Below, piece after piece: positions 9,740 to 17,441 of a DNA stretch of 64,000 nt. Location of the stretch: the NCBI GenBank assembly GCA_023227965.1, contig JALOCA010000012.1, positions 1-64,000 of the forward strand. Direction: 5' to 3'. Position numbers and translations under genes: made by a program. The number at the start of each line of letters is the position of its first letter. Within the stretch, counting starts at the first letter, position 1. This DNA is from Lentimicrobiaceae bacterium (GTDB taxonomy: Bacteria > Bacteroidota > Bacteroidia > Bacteroidales > JALOCA01). Under the pieces are notes generated by a model that searched no databases, was not told the DNA's origin, and was given only the letters and a program-made list of their open reading frames with translations.

Positions 9740-11173
9740 ATGAAAAAAGTTTTATTGGTAAATGCCAATACGGAAAAAATGCCTTATCCCGTAGCCCCTT
9801 TGGGGTTATGTTTGCTCGCATCGCAACTAGAAAATAAATACACGGTAAAAATTTATGATGGTGTTTTTGATGAAGGTTTGCATTTAACTGACGAAATACT
9901 TGCCTTTAAGCCCGACTACATCGGGGTAAGCATCCGGAATATTGATAATATGTACCTTGAATCCCCTTCGGATTATACCGTGATTTTAATGCAAAAATTT
10001 ATCCTGCCTATAGAGCAATGTAGCCCGGATACTCCCTTAATATTGGGTGGAAGTGGGTTCAGCATCTACCCTCAAGAATTGATGCAACTTACAAGGGCTG
10101 ATTACGGAATAAGCGGTGAAGGTGAATTTGCCTTACCGGCTTTATTACAATGTCTCGACGAAAGATCGGAAGTTAGCGGTATCCCGGGAATTTATAGTAA
10201 AAATGGCACTGTCGGCTCCCACCTTGCCATATGTTACCCGTTTTCTCTAAAAAATTTACTATTTAGCAAAATAGACAAGCATATTGATTTTGAACCTTAC
10301 AGGCAACGTGGTGCTTACCCCATTCAAAGTAAACGCGGGTGCTATCACAATTGTATTTATTGTGCCTATCCGGTCATCGAAGGAAGGAATTATCGACTCC
10401 GCCTTCCGGAAGAAATCGTTAATGAAATTGAAGAGGTAATCCAGCGTCTGGGGACTTTAACTTTTGAATTTGTGGATTCTACTTTTAACGACCCTCCAGG
10501 GCATGCCGAAGCTATTTGTTATGAAATTATTAAACGAAATATTGGTGCAAAATTCCGGACTATGGGTATTAACCCCATGCACACAAGTTCCGAGTTGTTT
10601 CACCTGATGAAAGAAGCCGGATTTACACAAATTGACTGTACCCCCGATTCTGCTTCCCCTACAATGATACAAAAACTGCAGAAAAATTTCACCCTTGTAC
10701 ACCTGAAACAAATTGCAAGGCTTATCAGAGAAGCAGATTTACCCACCATGTGGTTTTTCCTGTTGGGCGGACCTGGCGAAAATGAAACCACAGTGGAAGA
10801 AACCTTTTCATTTATTGATCGGTGGATTTACCCGCTCGACCTTGTACATTTTACCGTAGGATTACGGATTTACCCGCAAACCCCACTTTATACCATTGCA
10901 GTACAGGAAGGCAAAATAAAAGAAGGAGATTCGCTTTTTGCCCCCGAATTTTATCTGTCGTCGGAATTGGGAAAAGAAAAACTATACCGTTTGGTCAACG
11001 AGGCGGCAGCCAAACGGCCGAACTGCATACCTGCATGGGAATCAAATCCTACGCCCGAAATGGTGAAAGAAGCCTTTGCCCTTCAGCAAAAAGAATCATA
11101 CCGGGAACCGCTTTTCCGAACTTTGCTAAGGATACGTTACCGGAATTTCAAAATGGAAATACCTAAGCAGTAA
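9740..11173 (+). CDS. B12-binding-domain radical SAM protein (second of a tandem pair)
   Basis: A 477-residue protein with the same two-part design as its upstream neighbour but low visible identity to it, so not a recent duplicate. The N-terminal half has the cobalamin-domain pattern (KKVLLVNANTEK, YPVAPLGLCLLA, LILGGSGFSIYP), and C201, C205 and C208 of GCYHNCIYCAY form the CxxxCxxC cluster motif. The core continues through EFVDSTFND and a FFLLGGPGENE segment typical of the SAM-binding barrel. The pair is probably one transcript. Its 3' end overlaps the tail of the convergent FMN-fold gene by 11 bases. It faces a ketosynthase-ACP-acyltransferase operon, which suggests, without proving, a lipid or polyketide substrate. 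Confidence 0.82.
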   Translation: MKKVLLVNANTEKMPYPVAPLGLCLLASQLENKYTVKIYDGVFDEGLHLTDEILAFKPDYIGVSIRNIDNMYLESPSDYTVILMQKFILPIEQCSPDTPLILGGSGFSIYPQELMQLTRADYGISGEGEFALPALLQCLDERSEVSGIPGIYSKNGTVGSHLAICYPFSLKNLLFSKIDKHIDFEPYRQRGAYPIQSKRGCYHNCIYCAYPVIEGRNYRLRLPEEIVNEIEEVIQRLGTLTFEFVDSTFNDPPGHAEAICYEIIKRNIGAKFRTMGINPMHTSSELFHLMKEAGFTQIDCTPDSASPTMIQKLQKNFTLVHLKQIARLIREADLPTMWFFLLGGPGENETTVEETFSFIDRWIYPLDLVHFTVGLRIYPQTPLYTIAVQEGKIKEGDSLFAPEFYLSSELGKEKLYRLVNEAAAKRPNCIPAWESNPTPEMVKEAFALQQKESYREPLFRTLLRIRYRNFKMEIPKQ

Positions 11174-11582
11174 GGTTTACAAATATCTTGGGAGCCAATG
11201 TATTTGTCATTGTCCAGGTTGTTGCCACGCAATGGGTAACTCTGAAAAGCCCCATAGGTTCGTAACCAGTTTTGGCAATCCAGGGTTTCATAAAATCACG
11301 GGCAGCAACTATTTCCTTTTTTAATTCAATGTCTTCATCAATTTCTTCGGCAATACCGGTTACCCTGATCTGAAGATGTTGCTCGTGAAAACACAATTCT
11401 ACTTTAGGATTGGTTATTAATTGTTTATATACATCTCTGTATTTAGCCGTCGTGAAAACCAATCCTTTTTCATCGGCTTTGTGTAACATTATACCCCTTA
11501 CCCTTGCCTGGTCGCCATCGGCAGTTGCTAGGTAAAATATGGGATGTGAATTAAGAAATTCAAATATTTCCTGGGTCGTCAT
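11163..11582 (-). CDS. Pyridoxamine 5'-phosphate oxidase-family FMN-binding protein
   Basis: A 139-residue split-barrel flavoprotein. The pattern FLNSHPIFYLATADGDQARVR followed by VFTTAKYRDVYKQLITNPKVEL is typical of the short PNPOx-like family that binds FMN or F420 and reduces small substrates. It is not expected to be the vitamin B6 enzyme itself, which is longer and has a distinct C-terminal PLP-site segment. It is the last gene in line after the acyltransferase (31-base gap) and could belong to that operon. Its stop lies inside the tail of the convergent radical SAM gene (11-base overlap). Confidence 0.75.
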   Translation of the reverse strand: MTTQEIFEFLNSHPIFYLATADGDQARVRGIMLHKADEKGLVFTTAKYRDVYKQLITNPKVELCFHEQHLQIRVTGIAEEIDEDIELKKEIVAARDFMKPWIAKTGYEPMGLFRVTHCVATTWTMTNTLAPKIFVNLTA

Positions 11583-11613
11583 TTTAATAAATTTTCTAAA
11601 AACAATTGCAAAT

Positions 11614-12534
11614 TTAGCTTTTTATCAGCTTATACAAACTTTTAAATGTAAATATTTTAAAATTACCCTCAATAAATTTTCCAATCTTGTAAAGGGTTTC
11701 CCCAGTTCCGCATTCAACAAAAGTAGTTATGCCCTTTTCAAGCATTACCTGCATAGTAGCCATCCAGTTAATTTTTGAACATAGATTTTGCTGTAACTCA
11801 AGTAATATTTCTTCACGGGAAGAAAATACGCGCTGATTGATAATAGAAATCAGCCCGGTATTAGCCGCTTTAATATTCATTGCCGGAAGCATTTTTCCAA
11901 AGTTGGCAGCAGCTTCTTTGAGATGGTACGAATGATAAGCTACACTCACTGGTATAATCCGGGTGTGAATGGCACCCTCGTAGCGACAAAGTTTCACCGT
12001 TTCGGCAATATCGGCTGCATTTCCCGATATTACGAACGAATGAAATCCATTATTGTTGATAATTTCCACATTCAGGAGGCAGGTACTAATAATGTGTTCT
12101 ATGTCTTTCTTTTCGAGTCCGATTATGCTTGCCATTCCACAACGGGGTCCCTGGCAACTTAGCCGGATATGATTGTAAGCCTGTACAATGAGATTAAGAC
12201 CAGTGGAAAAATCCACAGAGCCCGTATGGTAAAGCGCAGCATAAATACCCATACTGTATCCGGCTGCGAGGCAGGCTTCCATAGAATGGTTTTTCAGTAT
12301 TTCCGACAGGGCACAACTAAAAACATACGATTGCAACTGCGAATAGAGTTCGACGTCGGTATTTTCTTTGTTAACAGCATTATTATTTCGAAAATTAAAG
12401 CCTGAAACAGTTTCTGCCTGTTTGTAAAAGTCGGTTAATTCTCCCGTTAGCGTTTCAATTAACTGCTTCTCTTCATTTGGGAAGCCCAACACAAATGCCG
12501 GAAACAGGAAGGCGGTATTCTTTTTCTCTAACAC
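11614..12534 (-). CDS. Divergent acyltransferase of the FabD (malonyl-CoA:ACP) family
   Basis: A 306-residue protein with the FabD fold signature but altered motifs. The nucleophile is S94 in AGYSMGIYAAL, where almost all relatives have GHSxG, so the histidine is tyrosine here. The catalytic histidine appears kept at H201 in VAYHSYHL, and the SFVISGNAADI segment matches the small ferredoxin-like subdomain. The N-terminal GQGSQ loop, which builds the active-site entrance in FabD, is missing (FLFPAFVLGF instead). It therefore probably still transfers an acyl group, but selectivity for malonyl is doubtful. It follows the ACP gene by 8 bases, in an operon with a ketosynthase, so its likely partner is that ACP. 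Confidence 0.72.
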   Translation of the reverse strand: MLEKKNTAFLFPAFVLGFPNEEKQLIETLTGELTDFYKQAETVSGFNFRNNNAVNKENTDVELYSQLQSYVFSCALSEILKNHSMEACLAAGYSMGIYAALYHTGSVDFSTGLNLIVQAYNHIRLSCQGPRCGMASIIGLEKKDIEHIISTCLLNVEIINNNGFHSFVISGNAADIAETVKLCRYEGAIHTRIIPVSVAYHSYHLKEAAANFGKMLPAMNIKAANTGLISIINQRVFSSREEILLELQQNLCSKINWMATMQVMLEKGITTFVECGTGETLYKIGKFIEGNFKIFTFKSLYKLIKS

Positions 12535-12542
12535 GGGTATAA

Positions 12543-12848
12543 TTATGCCTGTTCAAGAATTGAATTTTCAAATTCAATAATCAGCAAAGTCATATCAATG
12601 ATATCGCCTATGGTTTCGGCAGGATGCTTAATTACGTATTTACCAATAGTTTTTAGTTCTATATCAAGGTTATATTTCTTTTTAAAGATTTCAAGCAACT
12701 CCAGAAACATCAGTGAATCGCCTTCAATGTCTTTAATCACGTTGGTTTTTTCATTCAGTTGATTTATGTCAACTTCGCATTCTTCACTAAAAAAATTGAA
12801 AACAATTTCAGCTACTTCCTGCCGTGTATTCGCGTTTATCTTTCCCAT
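12543..12848 (-). CDS. Acyl carrier protein, stand-alone
   Basis: A 101-residue acyl carrier protein. S45 in EGDSLMFLELLE is the expected phosphopantetheine attachment site, followed by the helix II pattern LEIFKKKYNLDIEL. It is longer than housekeeping AcpP (about 78 residues), with extra sequence at both ends, and the neighbouring genes are not those of the general fatty acid operon (no plsX, fabH, fabG or rnc). It therefore looks like a dedicated carrier for a special pathway. It sits between the ketosynthase (51-base gap) and the acyltransferase (8-base gap), all on the minus strand. Confidence 0.85.
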   Translation of the reverse strand: MGKINANTRQEVAEIVFNFFSEECEVDINQLNEKTNVIKDIEGDSLMFLELLEIFKKKYNLDIELKTIGKYVIKHPAETIGDIIDMTLLIIEFENSILEQA

Positions 12849-12899
12849 TTTGATATTGTTTTGTTTTCCTATTGAATTGTAAATATAAAAAAAAAGTAA

Positions 12900-14129
12900 T
12901 TAGAGTGTATGATTTTTAAAAACGAGGGTGGCATTATGTCCGCCAAAAGCAAAGGAATTGGAAAGAGCATACCGTATGCGATGGGCACGAGCAGCATGGG
13001 GTACATAATCCAGATTAAGCTCGGGATCGGGAATGTCCAAATTGATAGTAGGTGTTACTAATTGATTTTTAACGCTCAGCATGGTAATAATTCCCTCTAT
13101 GGCTCCGGCAGCTCCTATGGTGTGCCCTATCATGGATTTGGAGGAAGATACTGGAATGGTACGGGCTCTTTCGCCAAAAACTTTCTCTATTGCCATGGTT
13201 TCATATTTATCATTAAGAAGAGTGGAGGTGCCATGGGCGTTTATATAATCCACATCTTCCGGTGAAATTCCTGCATTTTGCAGGGCAATCTGTATGGTGT
13301 GGGCAATCCCTTCGCCGTCTTTCATCGGAGCCATAATATTGTAGGCTTCACTACTGATACCGTACCCGGCAATCTCGCCATAGATTTCGGCATTTCTTGC
13401 CAAAGCCGATGCTTCTGATTCCAAAACCAAAATGCCGGCTCCTTCTCCAATAACAAAACCATCACGATTGGCACTGAATGGTTTACTAGCTTTTTCAGGA
13501 GGGGTGTTTTCTACCGATAAGGCAAATAATTCATTAAAACCTTCTATTTCCTCGGGATTAACTATGGAATCGGCGCCTCCGGCAATTACCACGTCTGCCA
13601 TCCCATTTTTTATCATGTCATATGCTATTCCGATGGCATATGCTGAGGAAGCACAGGCTGCACTTACGGTAAAATTGGGACCCATTAGTTTATATTCCAG
13701 TGAAATCCAAGCCGACATAGCGTTATTCATGTTTTTAAGCACCCTATTTTTCGAAGTAGTATCTTTTTCCACACTGGTATTTCCAGTACTTACAACACCT
13801 AAAATTACGGCGCAACGGGTTCTGTCGAAATTATCGAAATCTATCCCGCTTAAGGTAATTGCATCTTTTGCACACACATAACACATACGGGTTACACGGG
13901 TCATTTGCCCTGAAACTCTTCGGGTAATAAAATTTTTTGCGTAGGCATCAAATTCGGGGGGAACCTGCGCAGCAATCTGCGTTTGCAATGCCGCTGTATT
14001 GAAAGTAGAAATCTGTCGAACCCCGCTTTCTCCACTGACAAGATTTTGCCAGGTTGTTTCCCAATTCAGTCCTAATGAAGAAATTATATTACATCCGGTA
14101 ATAACAACTTTTCTTTTCGGATTCGTCAT
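12900..14129 (-). CDS. Beta-ketoacyl-ACP synthase, FabF-like
   Basis: Condenses an acyl group with an ACP-bound extender unit. The 409-residue thiolase-fold protein has the complete Cys-His-His triad of elongating ketosynthases: C159 in VSAACASSAY, H299 in INAHGTSTLLND and H336 in SKSMIGHTIGAAG, plus K331. The C-terminal NSFAFGGHNA motif is present. I used the ATG at 14129 (MTNPKRKVVITG), where family similarity begins and which lies 33 bases from a consensus promoter; the frame is open another 18 codons upstream but that would run through the promoter. Company with a private ACP and an unusual acyltransferase rather than fab genes suggests a secondary lipid or polyketide function, not bulk fatty acid synthesis. 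Confidence 0.85.
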   Translation of the reverse strand: MTNPKRKVVITGCNIISSLGLNWETTWQNLVSGESGVRQISTFNTAALQTQIAAQVPPEFDAYAKNFITRRVSGQMTRVTRMCYVCAKDAITLSGIDFDNFDRTRCAVILGVVSTGNTSVEKDTTSKNRVLKNMNNAMSAWISLEYKLMGPNFTVSAACASSAYAIGIAYDMIKNGMADVVIAGGADSIVNPEEIEGFNELFALSVENTPPEKASKPFSANRDGFVIGEGAGILVLESEASALARNAEIYGEIAGYGISSEAYNIMAPMKDGEGIAHTIQIALQNAGISPEDVDYINAHGTSTLLNDKYETMAIEKVFGERARTIPVSSSKSMIGHTIGAAGAIEGIITMLSVKNQLVTPTINLDIPDPELNLDYVPHAARAHRIRYALSNSFAFGGHNATLVFKNHTL

Positions 14130-14161
14130 ATTTGCTATTAATGTGCGATTGCTTTTTTCGT

Positions 14162-14192
14162 CAAAAATACAAGAAAAAAACAAAATTACAAA
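14162..14192 (-). promoter_or_regulatory. Consensus Bacteroidota promoter for the ketosynthase operon
   Basis: On the minus strand: TTTG (14189-14192), 19 bases, TATTTTTG (14162-14169). Both boxes and the spacing match the consensus exactly, the best full match I saw in the window. It separates the ketosynthase-ACP-acyltransferase unit from the haem-binding gene upstream. Confidence 0.7.
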
Positions 14193-14216
14193 CAGGGTTT
14201 GGGATACACAGCCCGG

Positions 14217-14618
14217 TTAAGGGGTTACATCTTTCTCTGATTTAGTCCAACTGCAGATCTTCTGTATATCACTTCCGGATAATTTCAAACCCGGATTTTT
14301 ACTAATAAAACCGGCAGGCGGCATTTTCCCCCTACTGATTTCATCGCAAATTGCATCTAACTTTTTGGCTTTCTTATTTGGTTTAAGAGCAGAAAACTTT
14401 TCAAAGTTGAGTAAACTTGCCGACAGTCCGCTGGCTTTGTTCGAATGGCAAGGGTAACAACTTTTTTCGACAATTAAAGCAACAGAATCAGGCATTGTAG
14501 TAATTTGAATTGCAGCATCGTATTTAGGAGAGATGAAGGTTTCCGGAAATTTCCAGCTCATCAAAACGACCACAATTACAAAAAACAATACAATTTTTAA
14601 ATAATTTTTCATAACCAT
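14217..14618 (-). CDS. Haem-binding domain protein with one CxxCH site
   Basis: A 133-residue protein with an N-terminal hydrophobic helix (about residues 6-22) acting as signal or anchor, then a periplasmic domain. C54, C57 and H58 in KSCYPCHSNKASG form a single c-type haem attachment site. The later GKMPPAGF segment supplies a methionine of the kind used as the distal ligand. It matches the small haem-binding family common in Bacteroidota. Electron partners are unknown. It lies 61 bases after the GAPDH gene and ends 87 bases before the ketosynthase. A second ATG two codons inside (14612) is an equal choice of start. Confidence 0.72.
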   Translation of the reverse strand: MVMKNYLKIVLFFVIVVVLMSWKFPETFISPKYDAAIQITTMPDSVALIVEKSCYPCHSNKASGLSASLLNFEKFSALKPNKKAKKLDAICDEISRGKMPPAGFISKNPGLKLSGSDIQKICSWTKSEKDVTP

Positions 14619-14679
14619 TTTATTTAAATTATATAAATTATTTTAGCAATTTTTTAAATATTGCCAAAACAGGAATTCA

Positions 14680-16158
14680 TTAATAATACCTATAGCTTTT
14701 AACCTGCCCGATGTGTTTGGCAAGGCGAATTACCTGGCTTGTATAGCCAAATTCGTTGTCGTACCATAAATATAGAACAATATTTCTTTTATCGTCAGAA
14801 ACCAGTGTGGCAGGGCTGTCGTACACACAGGCACAGGAATCACCAATGCAATCGGACGAAACTAATTCGTTGGAAGTAGAATAGCGTATCTGTTCGATAA
14901 GGGTACCCTGCAGGGAAGCATTTCGCATAATTTCGTTCACTTCCTCTATGGAAGTTTGGCGGGCTACACTTAATGCAAGGATGGCTAAGGATACGTTGGG
15001 TGTAGGTACGCGTACCGAGTTGGCTGTAAGTTTTCCCTTCAAGCTGGGGAGTGCTTTTGCAGCAGCCATACCGGCACCAGTTTCTGTAATAACCATATTC
15101 ATAGGCGCCGAGCGTCCTCTCCTGGATTTTTTGTGGTAATTGTCGAGCAGGTTTTGGTCGTTGGTATAGGAGTGGATGGTTTCTAAATGCCCTCTTACTA
15201 TCCCCAATTCTCTTTCAATAACACTTAAAGGAGGCACTACCGCATTGGTTGTACAGGATGCTGCCGAAAAAATGGTTTCGTTTTCTAAATCAATAGATTC
15301 CTGATTCACTCCGTACACTACGTTAGGTATATCACCTTTTCCGGGAGCAGTAAGCAGTACTTTGCTGACGCCTTTTGCTTTTAAATGCCTGCTGAGATTT
15401 GCCCTGTCGCGAAAAATGCCGGTATTGTCAATCAATAAGGCATCTTTTATTCCATACGATTCGTAATCAACGTCGTCAGGGCTATTTGCAGCTATCATCC
15501 TAATTACATGCCCATTAATAAATATTGCCTTATTTTCAAAGTCTTCCACTGCTATTCCTTCAAAATTCCCGTGTACCGAATCTTTGCGGAACAGGGAAGC
15601 GCGTTTGCGTATATCGTCATCGCTGTTTGAACGTGTTACAATGGCTCTTAGCCTAAGCTGCGAGCCATTGCCGGAAGCATTTATCAACTGCCGGGCTGCG
15701 AGACGGCCAATCCGCCCGAAACCATATAAAATCACGTCCTGTGTTTTCTGGCTACGAGGCTGCGCATCTACTATATAATTCAGTTTTGTCTTCAGAAATG
15801 CTTCAACAGAAAAATAATTTTTACCTTCAACAAGCCACTCTCTGTTTAAGCGACCAATATCTATGCGTGCAGGCGCAAGATTCAGGTTTAGCATGGCTTG
15901 GGCAAGAAGCAATGAGTCTTGAATTTTTAAGGGGTTATTAATGATATTTGTAGCATAAGAATGTTTGTGCAGAATATTGCTTGCGCTTCTGTCGAGTAGC
16001 TGCCGGCGGAAGATAATGAGTTCAATACTTTTGTCGAACCAGAGTTTACCAATTACATCTATAAATGCATTAGCTGCTTTTTCATCATTTATCCAATGGC
16101 ACAATGTTTCCTGATAATGATTATTACTCTCATTACCCTTGTTACCGCAATTTTCCAT
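14680..16158 (-). CDS. gap: Glyceraldehyde-3-phosphate dehydrogenase, long form
   Basis: Oxidises and phosphorylates glyceraldehyde-3-phosphate to 1,3-bisphosphoglycerate. The Rossmann motif GFGRIGR sits at residues 146-152, so about 138 residues precede the normal start of the family. The catalytic cysteine is C302 in SAASCTTNAVVPP, and ETIHSYTNDQNLLD and YDNEFGYTSQV are standard GAPDH motifs. At 492 residues it belongs to the roughly 480-residue bacterial subgroup with a helical N-terminal extension, which often coexists with a normal-length paralogue; whether its direction is glycolytic or gluconeogenic is not readable here. The extension shows no motif I recognise. A promoter element lies at 16200 and a 12-base palindrome at 16229. 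Confidence 0.88.
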   Translation of the reverse strand: MENCGNKGNESNNHYQETLCHWINDEKAANAFIDVIGKLWFDKSIELIIFRRQLLDRSASNILHKHSYATNIINNPLKIQDSLLLAQAMLNLNLAPARIDIGRLNREWLVEGKNYFSVEAFLKTKLNYIVDAQPRSQKTQDVILYGFGRIGRLAARQLINASGNGSQLRLRAIVTRSNSDDDIRKRASLFRKDSVHGNFEGIAVEDFENKAIFINGHVIRMIAANSPDDVDYESYGIKDALLIDNTGIFRDRANLSRHLKAKGVSKVLLTAPGKGDIPNVVYGVNQESIDLENETIFSAASCTTNAVVPPLSVIERELGIVRGHLETIHSYTNDQNLLDNYHKKSRRGRSAPMNMVITETGAGMAAAKALPSLKGKLTANSVRVPTPNVSLAILALSVARQTSIEEVNEIMRNASLQGTLIEQIRYSTSNELVSSDCIGDSCACVYDSPATLVSDDKRNIVLYLWYDNEFGYTSQVIRLAKHIGQVKSYRYY

Positions 16159-16199
16159 AAAAAGAATGTTTGAGTTAGTGATTGTATGTTTTACTGGCT

Positions 16200-16207
16200 C
16201 AAATGTA
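16200..16207 (-). promoter_or_regulatory. -7 promoter element (TACATTTG) for GAPDH
   Basis: Perfect TAnnTTTG on the minus strand, 41 bases upstream of the GAPDH ATG. No good TTTG at 19 bases; a palindrome sits 21 bases further upstream. Confidence 0.45.
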
Positions 16208-16228
16208 TTAAAAAAAGTTTGAATCCTA

Positions 16229-16240
16229 CTTTGCGCAAAG
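16229..16240. promoter_or_regulatory. Perfect 12-base palindrome CTTTGCGCAAAG upstream of GAPDH
   Basis: Self-complementary dyad 21 bases upstream of the GAPDH -7 box, i.e. near or over the -33 region. Its location and symmetry fit an operator for a dimeric regulator, but no regulator gene is adjacent and the call rests on symmetry alone. Confidence 0.35.
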
Positions 16241-16420
16241 AAAAATTAATCAACAATGTTTCGCTATAGAAAAGTGGAGTTTATCTTTTGTTGGGGAAAA
16301 AAGAGAGGCAGTCCTAATGGGTCAGCCTCCGGAAAAGCAATAGTGTTTATAAAACACCAAAAACCGGTTAAATCACACCATTACATTTTTAAAACAGTCC
16401 ATTACATGAAATGGTTGCAT

Positions 16421-16466
16421 GGAAAAAATAGAAGAGGCTATCCTTAATCTTTAGGATAACCTCTTC
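16421..16466 (-). terminator. Rho-independent terminator of rpoD
   Basis: Arms GAAGAGG/CCTCTTC and TATCCT/AGGATA with one mismatch between them and an 8-base loop (16445-16452). On the minus strand the stem is followed by TATTTTTTCC. It begins 23 bases past the rpoD stop. Confidence 0.8.
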
Positions 16467-16488
16467 ACCTAAAAAATAAAAAATACTA

Positions 16489-17352
16489 CTATCCAAGGTA
16501 TGCTTTCAGAAGTTTGCTCCTGGATGTATGTTTCAGTCTGCGGATGGCTTTTTCCTTTATTTGCCGGACACGCTCCCTTGTCAGGTCGAATTTGGCACCT
16601 ATTTCATCAAGGGTAAGTCCATGAGGAATACCTATTCCGTAGTATAAATTAATAACATCGCGTTCCTTTTCAGTAAGTGTTGATAAGGAGCGTTGTATTT
16701 CAAGAGACAAAGATTCCTTCATCAATTCGAAATCGGTAACGGGTGTATCTTCGCTAATAAAAACGTCAATCAGTTTGGTTTCTTCATCGGTAGCTATCGG
16801 GGCATCCATTGAAACATAGCGTGTTGTAATTTTCAATGCTGCATCAATTTTTTGCTCAGGAACATCAAGAGCCGCTGCAATTTCGTTGGGTGAAGGAGGG
16901 CGTTCATATTTTTGTTCAAGGCGGGAGGCTTCTTTTGAAATTTTACTCAACGAGCCCACCTGGTTGAGAGGTAATCGTACAATACGCGCCTGTTCAGCAA
17001 GTGCCTGAAGTATAGATTGTCGTATCCACCAAACAGCATAGGAGATAAATTTAAAGCCCCTGGTTTCGTCGAAACGTTGAGCTGCTTTTATCAATCCTAC
17101 ATTCCCTTCATTAATTAAATCAGGAAGGCTAAGTCCCTGGTTTTGGTACTGTTTTGCAACAGAAACAACAAAACGGAGATTTGCTTTCACTAATTTTTCC
17201 AACGCTTTCTGGTCGCCTACTTTAATTTTTTGGGCAAGTTGCACTTCATCGTCAGCCGTAATCATTTCTTCTTTACCAATATCCTGCAGATATTTGTCTA
17301 AAGACGCTGTTTCACGATTGGTTATTGATTTGGAAATTTTTAGCTGTCTCAT
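16489..17352 (-). CDS. rpoD: Primary RNA polymerase sigma factor (RpoD/SigA, short Bacteroidota form)
   Basis: Directs RNA polymerase to housekeeping promoters. The 287-residue protein has region 1.2 (DKYLQDIGKEEMI), the region 2 core (NLRFVVSVAKQYQ, PDLINEGNVGLIKAA, FISYAVWWIRQSI), region 3 (RLPLNQVGSLSKI) and region 4.2 helix-turn-helix (LTLDEIGAKFDLTRERVRQ). It lacks the acidic region 1.1 and long non-conserved insert of enterobacterial RpoD, as usual for this phylum, whose promoters read TTTG/TAnnTTTG as found elsewhere in this window. AAGGAG 12 bases before the ATG is a rare Shine-Dalgarno-like match here. It lies 89 bases after the DegP-type protease gene. Confidence 0.95.
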   Translation of the reverse strand: MRQLKISKSITNRETASLDKYLQDIGKEEMITADDEVQLAQKIKVGDQKALEKLVKANLRFVVSVAKQYQNQGLSLPDLINEGNVGLIKAAQRFDETRGFKFISYAVWWIRQSILQALAEQARIVRLPLNQVGSLSKISKEASRLEQKYERPPSPNEIAAALDVPEQKIDAALKITTRYVSMDAPIATDEETKLIDVFISEDTPVTDFELMKESLSLEIQRSLSTLTEKERDVINLYYGIGIPHGLTLDEIGAKFDLTRERVRQIKEKAIRRLKHTSRSKLLKAYLG

Positions 17353-17441
17353 TATGCTTTACTCCTTGCTTTAGTATTCACAATATATATGAACACTTTT
17401 TTTTCTAAAAAGTTTTACTGCCCCTCGTAATTTTTAGCATT

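Larger units (their letters stand above)
16159..16488. other. Intergenic gap between rpoD and GAPDH
   Basis: About 330 bases without a credible gene. It holds the GAPDH promoter element and palindrome at its right-hand transcriptional side (16200-16240) and the rpoD terminator (16421-16466). The stretch 16245-16420 shows nothing I can assign. Confidence 0.6.

Noticed and set aside
16256..16447. 63-codon plus-strand frame in the rpoD-GAPDH gap
   Set aside because: It runs into the rpoD terminator arms, has no upstream promoter element, and the product resembles no family I know.
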